Shown here: piece after piece, positions 51,851-60,345 of the stretch | Layout: each line of letters starts with the position of its first letter | How positions within the stretch are numbered: the stretch's first letter is position 1 | DNA from: Actinomycetospora sp. NBRC 106378 | GTDB taxonomy: Bacteria > Actinomycetota > Actinomycetes > Mycobacteriales > Pseudonocardiaceae | Direction of reading: 5' to 3' | NCBI RefSeq assembly: GCF_030269685.1 | Contig: NZ_BSTT01000001.1 | Span: forward strand, 558,001 to 622,000 | Length of the DNA stretch: 64,000 nt | Program-made: the position numbers and the translations under genes | Notes under the pieces: generated by a model | What the model saw: only the letters and a program-made list of their open reading frames with translations | The model's database searches: none | Told to the model about the DNA's origin: nothing

Positions 51851-52321
51851 GTGGCCCGCCCCATCGAGCACGACGCCTCGTTCCCGCACCCGCCCGACGC
51901 CGTCGTCGGTGCCCTGACCGACGACGCCTTCCTGAACGCCCGCCTCGCCGAGCTCGGCGGGAAGGACGCCGCCCTGGTCAGTCACGACGGCGACCGGATC
52001 GTGCTGCGTCAGGGGGTGCCGGTCGAGTTCCTGCCGTCGGTGGTCCGCCGGTTCACCGGCGACGACCTCGTCCTCGACCGGACCGAGAACTGGCACGGCT
52101 CGAGCGCCGACGTGCAGGTCGACGTGCGCGGGCTGCCCGGCTCGATCACCGGGACGCAGGAGGTCGTTCCCGACGGCGACGGGTCCCGCCTCTCCGTCCG
52201 CGCCTCGACGGCCGTGCCGGTCCCGATGGTCGGCGGGAAGATCGAGGGCGTCGTCGCCGAACAGGTCTCGGAGCTGCTGCGCTGGGAGACGGAGTTCCTC
52301 ACGCGCTGGCTGGACCGCTAG
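51851..52321 (+). CDS. DUF2505 domain protein
   Basis: A 156-residue protein with a polyketide-cyclase-like START/SRPBCC fold (FPHPPDAVVGALTDDAFLN, VPVEFLPSVVRRF, RASTAVPVPMVGGKIEGVVA). DUF2505, Rv0481c equivalent. Function unknown. GTG start divergent from murB, stop overlapping the pirin stop by four bases (CTAG). Confidence 0.87.
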   Translation: MARPIEHDASFPHPPDAVVGALTDDAFLNARLAELGGKDAALVSHDGDRIVLRQGVPVEFLPSVVRRFTGDDLVLDRTENWHGSSADVQVDVRGLPGSITGTQEVVPDGDGSRLSVRASTAVPVPMVGGKIEGVVAEQVSELLRWETEFLTRWLDR

Positions 52322-53292
52322 ACGCGGTCGGCCGGGATCGCGCCGAGGCGGCCCTTCGAGAAGTCCTGGAACGCATCCATGACCTCCTCGCGGGTGTTCA
52401 TGACGAACGGGCCGCCCCAGGCGACCGGCTCGCGGATCGGGCGGCCACCGAGCAGCACGACCTCGAGGCGAGGGTGCCGCGCGTCCTGCGTCCCCGCCGC
52501 CGCGACCCGCAGCGACTCCCCCGGCCCGAAGACGACCAGCTGGCCCGTCGTGACCGGACGCCCCTCGGTGCCCGCGAACCCGTCGCCCGCGAGCACGTAG
52601 AGCAGCGCGTTCTGCTCGCGGTCCCACGGGACGTGCAGCTGCGCGCCCGGCTCGACCGACGCGTGGGCCATCGTCATCGGGGTGTAGGTCGACCCGGGAC
52701 CGGCGTGCCCGTCGAGCGACCCGGCGATCACGCGGACCAGCGCGCCCGCGTCGTGCGAGGTGACGAGCGCGGCCTGGCCGGCCCGGAGGTCCTGGTAGCG
52801 GGGGTGGACCCACTTCTGCGCCCGGGGGAGGTTCACCCACAGCTGCAGTCCGTGGAACAGCCCGCCCGAGGTGACCAGGGCCTCCGGCGGCCGCTCGATG
52901 TGCAGGACGCCGCCGCCCGCGGTCATCCACTGCGTGTCGCCGTTGGTGATCAGGCCGCCGCCACCGTGGTTGTCGGCGTGCTCGAAGGTGCCGTCGATGA
53001 GATAGGTGACGGTCTCGAACCCGCGGTGCGGGTGCCACGACGTGCCCTTCGGCTCGCCCGGCGCGTACTCCACCTCGCCCATCTGGTCCATGTGGATGAA
53101 CGGGTCGAGGTCGGCCAGGTCGACCCCCTGGAACGCCCGTCGCACCGGGAAGCCCTCACCCTCGAACCCGCGGGGAGCGGTCGTCACCCGCCGCACGGAG
53201 CGCTCGGTGATCCCGGTCCCGACGCCGGGCTCGGGCAGGCGCGGGAGGACGGTCAGGTCGGGGACGGTGAGAGCGGGCACGACGACCTCCAT
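52318..53292 (-). CDS. Pirin family protein
   Basis: A 324-residue bicupin. Iron-binding pattern in the N-terminal cupin: FIHMDQMG, HPHRGFETVTYL and HADNHGGGG; family end block GGPFVMNTREEVMDAFQDF. Pirins are iron proteins, some with quercetinase activity; this one's substrate is unknown. Confidence 0.92.
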   Translation of the reverse strand: MEVVVPALTVPDLTVLPRLPEPGVGTGITERSVRRVTTAPRGFEGEGFPVRRAFQGVDLADLDPFIHMDQMGEVEYAPGEPKGTSWHPHRGFETVTYLIDGTFEHADNHGGGGLITNGDTQWMTAGGGVLHIERPPEALVTSGGLFHGLQLWVNLPRAQKWVHPRYQDLRAGQAALVTSHDAGALVRVIAGSLDGHAGPGSTYTPMTMAHASVEPGAQLHVPWDREQNALLYVLAGDGFAGTEGRPVTTGQLVVFGPGESLRVAAAGTQDARHPRLEVVLLGGRPIREPVAWGGPFVMNTREEVMDAFQDFSKGRLGAIPADRV

Positions 53293-53326
53293 CTACTTGA
53301 AGGTTGAACCATACCCCCGCCCGAGG

Positions 53327-53381
53327 TGGCAGGAAAGCGTCGTTGCTGCCACGGGATGACAGCAACGACGCTTTCCTGCCA
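53327..53381. repeat. Palindromic element, copy 5 (complete, 25-5-25)
   Basis: Left arm 53327-53351 (TGGCAGGAAAGCGTCGTTGC plus TGCCA), loop CGGGA, right arm 53357-53381, differing from the perfect complement at one base. It is the most intact copy and defines the consensus. It lies between two co-oriented genes (pirin and YbaK-like). Confidence 0.9.
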
Positions 53382-53393
53382 CGCGGGGTCGGG

Positions 53394-53945
53394 CTACCGA
53401 CCCAGACCCTCCGTCGGCTCGGCCCCGGGCAGCAGCCCGAGGACCGACCCGGGCACCACGAGCTTCGACGCCCGCAGACCGCTCCCGACGACGACGGCCG
53501 GGGCCGCCACGACCGCCGGGTCCACGAGGACGGGCCAGCCGGCCGGGAGCCCGAACGGCGTGATCCCGCCGTACTCCATCCCGGTCAGCTCGACGGCGAC
53601 GTCCATGGCCGCGAAGGAGGCCTTGCGCACGTCGATCCGGCGCCGGACCACGCCGTTGACGTCGGCCCGGGTCGTCGCGAGGACCACGCAGCCCGCGAAG
53701 CGCTGCTCGCCCGACCGCGCGCCGGTGACGACGACGCAGTTCGCCGAGAGGTGGAGCGGGGAGGAGTAGGCCTCGCAGAACGCGGCGGTGTCGGCGAGCC
53801 CGGGATCGATCTCGGCGACCCCGCAGGAGCGGGCGACGTCCTCGGGCAGCGCGGCCAGCGCCGCGACGACGGGCGCGGCCAGGAGGTCCGGCCGGTCCGG
53901 TGCGGGGACCAGCTCCAGCGTCCCGGCGGCGGCGGGCTCCGTCAC
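53394..53945 (-). CDS. YbaK/EbsC family protein (putative aminoacyl-tRNA deacylase)
   Basis: A 183-residue YbaK-fold protein (SPLHLSANCVVVTGARSG, RRIDVRKASFAAMDVAVELT, EYGGITPFGLP, VGSGLRASKLVVPG). The family hydrolyses mischarged aminoacyl-tRNAs such as Cys-tRNA(Pro). GTG 53945 overlaps the DUF2516 stop (GTGA). Confidence 0.88.
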   Translation of the reverse strand: MTEPAAAGTLELVPAPDRPDLLAAPVVAALAALPEDVARSCGVAEIDPGLADTAAFCEAYSSPLHLSANCVVVTGARSGEQRFAGCVVLATTRADVNGVVRRRIDVRKASFAAMDVAVELTGMEYGGITPFGLPAGWPVLVDPAVVAAPAVVVGSGLRASKLVVPGSVLGLLPGAEPTEGLGR

Positions 53946-54265
53946 CACCGTCCGCCCTGCTGGACCTCCGTCACCTTCGGCCGGACGTCGAGCAGATAGA
54001 CCAGGACCGCGCACAGCGCGACGAGCCACAGGATGCCGAAGCTCGAGAAGATCCCGCCGATCGAGACGACGAGCAGCAGGGCGCCGACGCCCGTGATGGC
54101 GCACCAGGCGGGCTTGGTCAGCTTGTCGACGGCCGTGAAGGCGTCCGCGCGCTGCAGCAGGGCGTGGATGAACGCGTAGAGGCCGACCGGGATCCCGACG
54201 ACCCAGATCAGCAGCGACAGGTAGTAGTCGAGGTTCAACCAGATGGACGGCACGGACAGACCCAC
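53942..54265 (-). CDS. DUF2516 family membrane protein
   Basis: A 107-residue protein with three hydrophobic segments (about 12-38, 55-72, 74-92) and a conserved ALLQRADAFTAVDKLTKPAW loop. DUF2516, equivalent to Rv0476, in the HbhA neighbourhood. Function unknown. Confidence 0.85.
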   Translation of the reverse strand: MGLSVPSIWLNLDYYLSLLIWVVGIPVGLYAFIHALLQRADAFTAVDKLTKPAWCAITGVGALLLVVSIGGIFSSFGILWLVALCAVLVYLLDVRPKVTEVQQGGRW

Positions 54266-54351
54266 GCCGCGAGGATACGTGCTGGTCGCGGCGGCTCCGA
54301 TCCGCCCACCGGCGACGGACCGGACACCACGGGAGCAGCGGACACGACGAC

Positions 54352-54382
54352 GGCCCCGCCCCCGCGGTGCGGGGACGGGGCC
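54352..54382 (-). terminator. Terminator hairpin after hbhA
   Basis: GGCCCCGCCCCCGC (54352-54365) and GCGGGGACGGGGCC (54369-54382) pair with one mismatch and a 3-nt loop, 18 nt beyond the hbhA stop (minus strand). Confidence 0.7.
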
Positions 54383-54399
54383 GGTCGGTGCGGGGAGCG

Positions 54400-55128
54400 T
54401 CAGGCCTTGCCGGTGGGCGCCTTCGGGGCGGCCGCCTTGGTGGCGGACGACTTCGGGGCGTTCTTCGGGCCCTGCTTCTTCGGGGCCGTGCGGGACGCGG
54501 CCTTGCGGGTGGCCGAGCGCGTCTCGTGCGCGACCTCCTCGCCGGCCTCCTTCACGTCGGCGGCGAGCTCGTCGCCGGCCTCGGCGATGACCTCGGCGGC
54601 CTGGCCGGTGACCCGCTGGGTGTAGCGGGCGGCGCGCTCGCCGACCGAGCGGGTCTGCTTGGTGACCTCGGCGAGGGCGGCCTCACCGCGGACGCGGACC
54701 TCCTCGGTGGCGTCCTCGAGCCGGCTCTCCAGCTCGCTGGAGACGCTGTCGACGGTGTCGAGCGCCTGCTTGACCTGCGGCTGGGCCTTGATCTGCGAGT
54801 AGGCGGTCTCGCCGCGCTTCACGAGGTCGGCGTAGACGCTGCGGACGGCGGCGGCGTAGCTGTCGGCCAGCCGGCGGAAGTCCTCGGCGGTCAGCTTGCC
54901 GCGCAGCTCCTGCAGCTCCGAGGGCAGGTCCTCGACGCGGGCCTGCACCTCGGTGGCGCCGGCCTGCACCTTGGAGAAGGCCTCCTGGGCGCTCGCCACG
55001 GCGTAGTCGCCGAGGCCGAGCAGGGCCAGTGCCGGGGCGCGGAACGGGTCGACGGCGTCGGACACGACCTTGTTGGCCTGGTCGCGGGCCTCGCGGACGT
55101 CGAACTTGGTGGGGAAGGTGACGGGCAT
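54400..55128 (-). CDS. hbhA: HbhA-like heparin-binding hemagglutinin homolog
   Basis: A 242-residue protein. A helical N-terminal part with apolipoprotein-like heptads (YAVASAQEAFSKVQAGA, SELESRLEDATEEVRVRG), then a C-terminal Lys/Ala/Pro-rich tail from about 205 (TRKAASRTAPKKQGPKNAP). The tail is the heparin-binding type region of mycobacterial HbhA; outside mycobacteria the protein is thought to aid adhesion or lipid body binding. GAGGAG precedes ATG 55128. Confidence 0.82.
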   Translation of the reverse strand: MPVTFPTKFDVREARDQANKVVSDAVDPFRAPALALLGLGDYAVASAQEAFSKVQAGATEVQARVEDLPSELQELRGKLTAEDFRRLADSYAAAVRSVYADLVKRGETAYSQIKAQPQVKQALDTVDSVSSELESRLEDATEEVRVRGEAALAEVTKQTRSVGERAARYTQRVTGQAAEVIAEAGDELAADVKEAGEEVAHETRSATRKAASRTAPKKQGPKNAPKSSATKAAAPKAPTGKA

Positions 55129-55133
55129 GTCGT

Positions 55134-55616
55134 TCACTCCTCGTGGGACGGGATACGGGTGAGGTCGGGAGCGACGGCGAGCGCCGCCGTTCCCTCGAAG
55201 GCGCCGGAGGCGTCGTCGCGCTCGGCGGGCACCGGAGCCGTGAGCCCGGCCGCGCGGTTCTCGCGGCGGAACGACTCGTAGATGTCGTGCAGCACCTGCT
55301 TCTGGCGCTCCGTGAGCTCCGGATCGCAGGCCAGTGAGTCGAGGACCGCGGAGCCGACTCGCTCCTCGAGGATCCCCGCCTTCACGTACAGCGCCTCGGC
55401 CGAGATGCGCAGACCGGTCGCGATCTGGGCCAGGATCTCGGCGGACGGCTTGCGCAGTCCTCGCTCGATCTGGCTCAGGTAGGGGTTCGAGATCCCCGCG
55501 ACCTTCGCGAGCTGACGCAGGGACACCTGCGCCCCCTCGCGCTGCTTGCGGATGTAGGCACCGATGTCCTCGACGGCCTGGCCGAGCGCCTTGTCGACGC
55601 TGTCCACACCGGACAT
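55134..55616 (-). CDS. XRE-type HTH regulator upstream of hbhA
   Basis: A 160-residue regulator with an XRE helix-turn-helix (VSLRQLAKVAGISNPYLSQI, ERGLRKPSAEILAQIATGL, about 30-70) and an uncharacterised C-terminal half. Rv0474 equivalent, directly upstream of hbhA and separated by only 5 nt, so a likely regulator of the pair. AGGAGG precedes ATG 55616; GTG 55625 is an alternative. Its own promoter carries a dyad. Confidence 0.9.
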   Translation of the reverse strand: MSGVDSVDKALGQAVEDIGAYIRKQREGAQVSLRQLAKVAGISNPYLSQIERGLRKPSAEILAQIATGLRISAEALYVKAGILEERVGSAVLDSLACDPELTERQKQVLHDIYESFRRENRAAGLTAPVPAERDDASGAFEGTAALAVAPDLTRIPSHEE

Positions 55617-55647
55617 CGTGCTCACCTCCTCGCCTTGACTGACATCC

Positions 55648-55675
55648 ACGCTAACACGAGTGCTAGCTGATGCAA
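55648..55675 (-). promoter_or_regulatory. Promoter overlapped by an inverted repeat (HTH/hbhA)
   Basis: Minus strand: -35 TTGCAT (55675-55670), 16-nt spacer, -10 TAGCGT (55653-55648). The near-perfect dyad GCTAACAC-GA-GTGCTAGC (55650-55667, one mismatch) overlaps spacer and -10, as expected of a repressor site for the HTH protein encoded next. Confidence 0.6.
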
Positions 55676-55843
55676 GCACCCTGCTTGCGCAGGTGGCGTG
55701 GCCTGTGCCACAGGTTCGGTGATCGACCGCGTGCGCTGCGCGAACACCTCCGCTAGCGTCCGGGCGAGGGCGGTGGGGCCCGCCCGGGCGAGCGAGACGA
55801 CGAGAGGTTCGCTCCGACAACCGCGCCACGTCGGCGCCAACGG

Positions 55844-55876
55844 TCCCTGGAGCCCGAGTCCACGTGCGCCCAGGGA
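55844..55876 (+). promoter_or_regulatory. Possible SD-masking hairpin in the crcB leader
   Basis: TCCCTGG (55844-55850) can pair with CCAGGGA (55870-55876). The second arm includes the AGGGAG ribosome site of GTG 55885. A crcB leader is where a fluoride riboswitch is expected, but I do not see its conserved core, so this is only a structural suggestion. Confidence 0.35.
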
Positions 55877-55884
55877 GCTGCCCC

Positions 55885-56343
55885 GTGTCCGACCGCCCGG
55901 AAGTCTCCGACGACGCCGTCGCCGGACGTGAACCAGGGACCGACGTCCTGCGCGGCCAGGGCGCAGCCGTCGCCGCCGTCGCCCTCGGGGGCGTCCTCGG
56001 CGCCCTCGCCCGCTGGGGCCTCGGTCTCGCGTTCCCCACCACCTCCGGGGCGTTCCCGACGACGACGTTGCTCATCAACGTCTCCGGCTGCCTGCTGATG
56101 GGTGTGCTCGTCGTGCACGTCTCCGAGGTCCGGACGGCCCACCCGGTCGTCCGGCCCTTCCTCGGGGTCGGGGTGCTCGGCGGCTACACGACGTTCTCGA
56201 CGTTCGCCGTCGACGCCCAGCAGCTCCTCGCGGCGGGTCGGCTCGGGACGGCCCTCGCCTACCTCGCCGCGACGACGGTCGGCTCCGTCGGCGCCGCATG
56301 GCTCGGCCTGACCCTGGCCCGGGCGACGGCGGGTGCCCGGTGA
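55885..56343 (+). CDS. crcB: Fluoride exporter CrcB/FluC, first subunit
   Basis: A 152-residue membrane protein with four hydrophobic segments, GGVLGALARWGLG (35-47), LLINVSGCLLMG and GGYTTFSTFAVD, the CrcB signature. Two-subunit (heterodimeric) fluoride channels have paired genes as here. GTG 55885 has GGGAG at 8 nt; GTG 55864 is in frame. Confidence 0.92.
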   Translation: MSDRPEVSDDAVAGREPGTDVLRGQGAAVAAVALGGVLGALARWGLGLAFPTTSGAFPTTTLLINVSGCLLMGVLVVHVSEVRTAHPVVRPFLGVGVLGGYTTFSTFAVDAQQLLAAGRLGTALAYLAATTVGSVGAAWLGLTLARATAGAR

Positions 56344-56714
56344 CCGCCCTGACCGGCCTCTGGGTGGCGCTCGGCGCCGCGATCGGCGCCCCGACGCGCT
56401 ACCTCGTCGACCGCGCGCTGCAGTCGACGCACGGCACCTCGTTCCCGTGGGGCACGTTCACCGTCAACGTCACCGCCTCGCTGGTGCTCGGCGTGGTGCT
56501 CGGCGGGGCGTCCCCGTCGGCCGTGGCCGCCGCGGTGGGGACCGGCTTCTGCGGCGGGCTCTCGACCTGGTCGACGCTGGGCTACGAGACGGTGCGCCTG
56601 GCCGAGGCCGGCGAGCGCTCGCACGCGGTGTTCAACGTCCTCATGTCGACGTTCGCGGGCCTCGGCGCGGCGTCGTTGGGACTGGTGATCGGCGCCGGTG
56701 CCTTCGGGCCGTGA
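56340..56714 (+). CDS. crcB: Fluoride exporter CrcB/FluC, second subunit
   Basis: A 124-residue partner with four hydrophobic segments, GAAIGAPTRYLVDR, FTVNVTASLVLG and GFCGGLSTWSTL. GTGA overlap with the first gene. Together they form the dimeric channel that lowers cytosolic fluoride. Confidence 0.92.
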   Translation: MTALTGLWVALGAAIGAPTRYLVDRALQSTHGTSFPWGTFTVNVTASLVLGVVLGGASPSAVAAAVGTGFCGGLSTWSTLGYETVRLAEAGERSHAVFNVLMSTFAGLGAASLGLVIGAGAFGP

Positions 56715-56746
56715 GTCGTTGTCGCGGGTTCCCGCCGGCCCGTCGC

Positions 56747-56779
56747 CGCCTTGTCGCTGTGAATCACTGCGACAAGGCG
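56747..56779. terminator. 16-nt-arm hairpin between crcB and DUF445 genes
   Basis: CGCCTTGTCGCTGTGA (56747-56762), loop A, TCACTGCGACAAGGCG (56764-56779), one mismatch. The stem is almost loopless. It lies between convergent genes; a bidirectional terminator is likely, but the style (GCGACAAGG) also resembles dispersed palindromes. Confidence 0.65.
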
Positions 56780-56833
56780 CCCACGAAGGCGCGGTAGACC
56801 GCGACGAGGTCGACCGGGCGTCGCGGTGGGCGG

Positions 56834-58174
56834 TCAGCCGACGAGCAGCTCGCCGACGGTGTAGATGATCAGGCCGGCGAGGGCGCCCACCACGGTGCCG
56901 TTGATGCGGATGAACTGGAGGTCGCGGCCGACCTGCAGCTCGATCTTCCGTGAGGTCTCCGGCCCGTCCCAGCGCTTCACCGTGTCCGAGATGAGCGCCG
57001 TGATCTCCGGGGCGTAGCGGGTCACGACGTAGGCCGCCGCGTCGACGATCCAGCTGTCCACCTTCTCGCGCAGGCCCTCGTCGAGGACCATGCGCTCACC
57101 GAAGCGGGTGACGCCGTCGGTCACCCGCAGCCGCAGCTCGCTCGAGGGGTCCTCGGCCGCGTCGAGGATCATGGCCTTGCCGGTGGCCCAGGCCCGGCTG
57201 AGCAGGCCCTGCACGTCGGGGTGGTCGAGGAGCTGCGCCTTGATGGCCTCGACGCGGGCGATGGTCTCGGGCTCGTGCTGGAGGTCGCCGGCGAAGCTCG
57301 TGAGGAAGCGGTCGATCGCCTTGCGCAGCGGGTGGTCCTGGTCGGACTTCACCGCCCAGGCGAAGGAGAGCGCCTCGGCGTAGAGCCGGTCGCCGATGAG
57401 GCCGTCCACGAACCGCGGTGACCAGCTCGGGGCCTGCTTGCTCACGAGCGCCATGACGGTGTCGTGGTTCAGCCGCACCCAGTCGTAGGCCCGGTCGCAG
57501 ATGAGGTCGACCACGCGGCGGTGCGACCCGTCGTCGAGGATCCCCTCGAGCAGCTTGCCCATGGGCGGGCCCCACTGCTGGGCGACCACGCGGCGGGTGA
57601 CGGTCTGCTCGATGACCGCCTGCACCTCGTCGTCGCGCAGCACCGCCACCGCCCCGCGGACCACGGTGGCGGCCTCGGCGGTGACCCGCTCGGCGTTCGC
57701 CCGGCGCGACAGCCAGGCCCCGACGCGGTTGGCGATCCGGGCGGAGCGGAGCTTGTCGCTGACCACCGGCACGGCGAGGAAGTTCTCGCCGACGAAGTCC
57801 GACAGGCTCTCGCCGAGCTGGTCCTTCTTCCGCGGGATGATCGCGGTGTGGGGGATCTTCAGGCCCAACGGGTGGCGGAAGAGGGCCGTCACGGCGAACC
57901 AGTCCGCGAACGCACCGACCATGCCCGCCTCGGCGGCGGCCCGGACGAACCCGGTGAAGGCCGGGCCGCCGTTGCGCTCCCAGGTGAGGAACACGATCCA
58001 CACGATCGCGGCGCCGACGAGGAAGCCGGTCGCCACGACCTTCATGCGGACGAGTCGGCGGCGCTTGGCCTCCTCGTCGGCGAGCCCGACCAGGCCCGAG
58101 CCGCCCGCGTCCCGGCCACCACCCGTCGTCGGGTCCTCGTCCGTCGGGTCCGACGCCCGCACGTCTGTGCTCAC
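56834..58174 (-). CDS. DUF445 family membrane-associated protein
   Basis: A 446-residue protein with an N-terminal membrane segment (about 47-65), a second at about 82-98 (AAAEAGMVGAFADWFAVTAL, including the DWFAVTALFRHPLGLKIPHT block) and a C-terminal segment (IRINGTVVGALAGLIIYTVG). The DWFAVTALFRHP block is the DUF445 signature. Function unknown. GTG 58174. The 265-nt gap upstream (58175-58439) holds only the asnB terminator hairpin and this gene's promoter region. Confidence 0.9.
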   Translation of the reverse strand: MSTDVRASDPTDEDPTTGGGRDAGGSGLVGLADEEAKRRRLVRMKVVATGFLVGAAIVWIVFLTWERNGGPAFTGFVRAAAEAGMVGAFADWFAVTALFRHPLGLKIPHTAIIPRKKDQLGESLSDFVGENFLAVPVVSDKLRSARIANRVGAWLSRRANAERVTAEAATVVRGAVAVLRDDEVQAVIEQTVTRRVVAQQWGPPMGKLLEGILDDGSHRRVVDLICDRAYDWVRLNHDTVMALVSKQAPSWSPRFVDGLIGDRLYAEALSFAWAVKSDQDHPLRKAIDRFLTSFAGDLQHEPETIARVEAIKAQLLDHPDVQGLLSRAWATGKAMILDAAEDPSSELRLRVTDGVTRFGERMVLDEGLREKVDSWIVDAAAYVVTRYAPEITALISDTVKRWDGPETSRKIELQVGRDLQFIRINGTVVGALAGLIIYTVGELLVG

Positions 58175-58389
58175 ACCCGTCGATTGTGCCCCGACACGGC
58201 AGGATGAACCGTCGGGGCCCGTCGGACGAAACGACCGGACGGGGAACGGCTGTCCCGCATCGTCGGCGGGACGAGAGGCGTTACACCTACAGCGTGGTGG
58301 GCGCCCGGCGTCATGATGCGAGCGACCACGGGTCCGCCCGCCCTCGCACGCCCCGTGCGACCGACCGCGCCCGGCCGCACGGGGTTCTG

Positions 58390-58431
58390 CGTCCCTCGGC
58401 CGCCGTGCTGCCCCACGGCGGTCGGGGGACG
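58390..58431 (-). terminator. Terminator hairpin after asnB
   Basis: CGTCCCTCGGCCGCCGTG (58390-58407) and CACGGCGGTCGGGGGACG (58414-58431) are 18-nt arms with two mismatches and a 6-nt loop, 9 nt beyond the asnB stop. Confidence 0.7.
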
Positions 58432-58439
58432 CCCCCGCC

Positions 58440-60311
58440 TCAGCTCGTCTCGACGGTCGGCGAGTAGCGGCGCATCCAGGCGTCGAGCTGGAGCACGTTC
58501 TCCATCTGCGCGCGGTCGACCTCGAGGCTCGTCGTCGCGTCCCCGCTCGGCGCGTCGACGGCCGCCCGGACCCGGTCGACGTCGATGAGCGCGCGGACCG
58601 CGGCGCCCGCGTCGTTCACCAGGTCGGCGAGGTCGCTGCGGACCGCCTTCTCGTAGGCCGGGTCCTGCGTCGAGGGGTACGGGCTCTTCACCCGGTCGAC
58701 GATGGAGGCCGGCAGCACGTCCCGGGTCGCGGCGCGCAGGAGCGACTTCTCCCGGCCGTCGAAGGTCTTGAGCGACCACGGGGTGTTGAAGACGTACTGG
58801 ACGAGCCGGTGGTCGCAGAACGGCACGCGGACCTCGAGGCCGCTCGCCATCGACATGCGGTCCTTGCGGTCGAGCAGGATCTGCACGAAGCGGGTCAGGT
58901 GCAGGTAGCAGACCTCCCGCATCCGCCGCTCGGTCGCGCTCACGCCGTCGACGTGGGGCACCTCGGCCAGGGCGTCGCGGTAGGACTGGTCGACGTACCC
59001 CGGGAGGTCGAGCTCGGCGAGCAGGCCCTCGTCGAAGAACGACCGGGTCTGGTCCATCGGGCCCACCCGGCCCGCCATCCAGGGGAAGGTGTCGGCGTTC
59101 ACCGCGTCGGCGTCGTGGAACCAGCGGTACCCGCCGAACACCTCGTCCGCCGACTCACCGGACAGCGCGACGGTCGAGCGGCCGCGGATCGCCTTGAACA
59201 GCAGGTACAGCGACGTGTCCATGTCGCCGAGGGAGAGCGGGAGGTCGCGGGCGCGCAGCACGGCCGCGCGCGCGTCCGGGTTCATCAGGTCGTCGTTGGA
59301 GAGCGTGATGGCCTCGTGCTCGGCGGCCACGTACTCGGCGAGCTCGCGGACGTAGGGGCCGTCCGGGGTGTCGCGCATCGGGTCGGCGGCGAACGAGTCC
59401 TCGTAGCCGACGAAGTCGACCGAGAACGAGCGGACCGGGCCCGCGCCCTGCGCCTTCAGCTGCTGCGCGGCCAGCGCGGTGATCGCCGACGAGTCGAGCC
59501 CGCCCGAGAGCAGCGAACACAGCGGGACGTCCGAGATGAGCTGCCGGCCGACGATGTCGTCGAGGAGCTCGCGGACCCGGGCGACCGAGGTCTCCCGGTC
59601 GTCGGTGTGCTCGAGGGCCTCGAGCTGCCAGTACCGGCGGACCGAGAGTCCCTCACGGCGGACGCGGACCAGCGAGCCCGGGCGCACCTCGTGCATCCCG
59701 CGGTACCCGCCGTGGCCCGGCGTCTTGACGTGCGAGAGGACCTCGCGCAGTCCGTCGAGGTCCATCACGGCCTCGGCCCGAGGGTGGGCGAGGATCGCCT
59801 TGGGCTCGGAGCCGAAGAGCACCCCGTCGGGCGTCGGGTAGTAGTAGAGCGGCTTGATGCCCATCCGGTCCCGGACGAGGAACAGCTCGTCGGCGCGGGT
59901 GTCCCACAGCGCGAACGCGAACATGCCGTTCAGGCGGGCGACGACGTGCTCGCCCCACTCCAGCCAGCCGTGCAGCACGACCTCGGTGTCGGAGTCGGTG
60001 CGGAACCGGTGGCCACGCTGCTCGAGCTCGGCGCGCAGCTCGGTGAAGTTGTAGACCTCGCCGGAGTAGACGATCGCCAGGCGCGTCTCGCCGCTCGCCG
60101 GGTCGTCCAGGGTCATCGGCTGCCGTCCGCCCGGCACGTCGATGATGGCCAGCCGGCGGTGCCCGAGGGCGGCGTGACGGGCCGTCCAGAGACCCTCGTC
60201 GTCCGGTCCGCGGCAGGCCATCGTGTCCGTCATCGCCTGCGCGTCGGCCGCGGCGGCACGGTCCTCGGCGAAGTCACGGGTGAAGTCGACCGTTCCTGCG
60301 ATGCCACACAT
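58440..60311 (-). CDS. asnB: Asparagine synthase (glutamine-hydrolysing)
   Basis: A 623-residue class-II glutamine amidotransferase: Cys2 nucleophile (MCGIAGTVDF), RGPDDEGLW, then the ATP-pyrophosphatase domain with SLLSGGLDSSAITALAA and SGESADEVFGGYRW. Transfers glutamine amide nitrogen to aspartate; members of the family also build secondary metabolites and cell-wall amides. AGGAGG precedes ATG 60311; the upstream in-frame ATG at 60347 would displace the catalytic Cys. Confidence 0.94.
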   Translation of the reverse strand: MCGIAGTVDFTRDFAEDRAAAADAQAMTDTMACRGPDDEGLWTARHAALGHRRLAIIDVPGGRQPMTLDDPASGETRLAIVYSGEVYNFTELRAELEQRGHRFRTDSDTEVVLHGWLEWGEHVVARLNGMFAFALWDTRADELFLVRDRMGIKPLYYYPTPDGVLFGSEPKAILAHPRAEAVMDLDGLREVLSHVKTPGHGGYRGMHEVRPGSLVRVRREGLSVRRYWQLEALEHTDDRETSVARVRELLDDIVGRQLISDVPLCSLLSGGLDSSAITALAAQQLKAQGAGPVRSFSVDFVGYEDSFAADPMRDTPDGPYVRELAEYVAAEHEAITLSNDDLMNPDARAAVLRARDLPLSLGDMDTSLYLLFKAIRGRSTVALSGESADEVFGGYRWFHDADAVNADTFPWMAGRVGPMDQTRSFFDEGLLAELDLPGYVDQSYRDALAEVPHVDGVSATERRMREVCYLHLTRFVQILLDRKDRMSMASGLEVRVPFCDHRLVQYVFNTPWSLKTFDGREKSLLRAATRDVLPASIVDRVKSPYPSTQDPAYEKAVRSDLADLVNDAGAAVRALIDVDRVRAAVDAPSGDATTSLEVDRAQMENVLQLDAWMRRYSPTVETS

Positions 60312-60345
60312 GGGGCTGCCTCCTGTCGTCGTCGACGCAGCAGGC

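Noticed and set aside
55690-55884. Fluoride riboswitch in front of crcB
   Set aside because: I could not find the conserved core; only a simple ribosome-site hairpin is visible.
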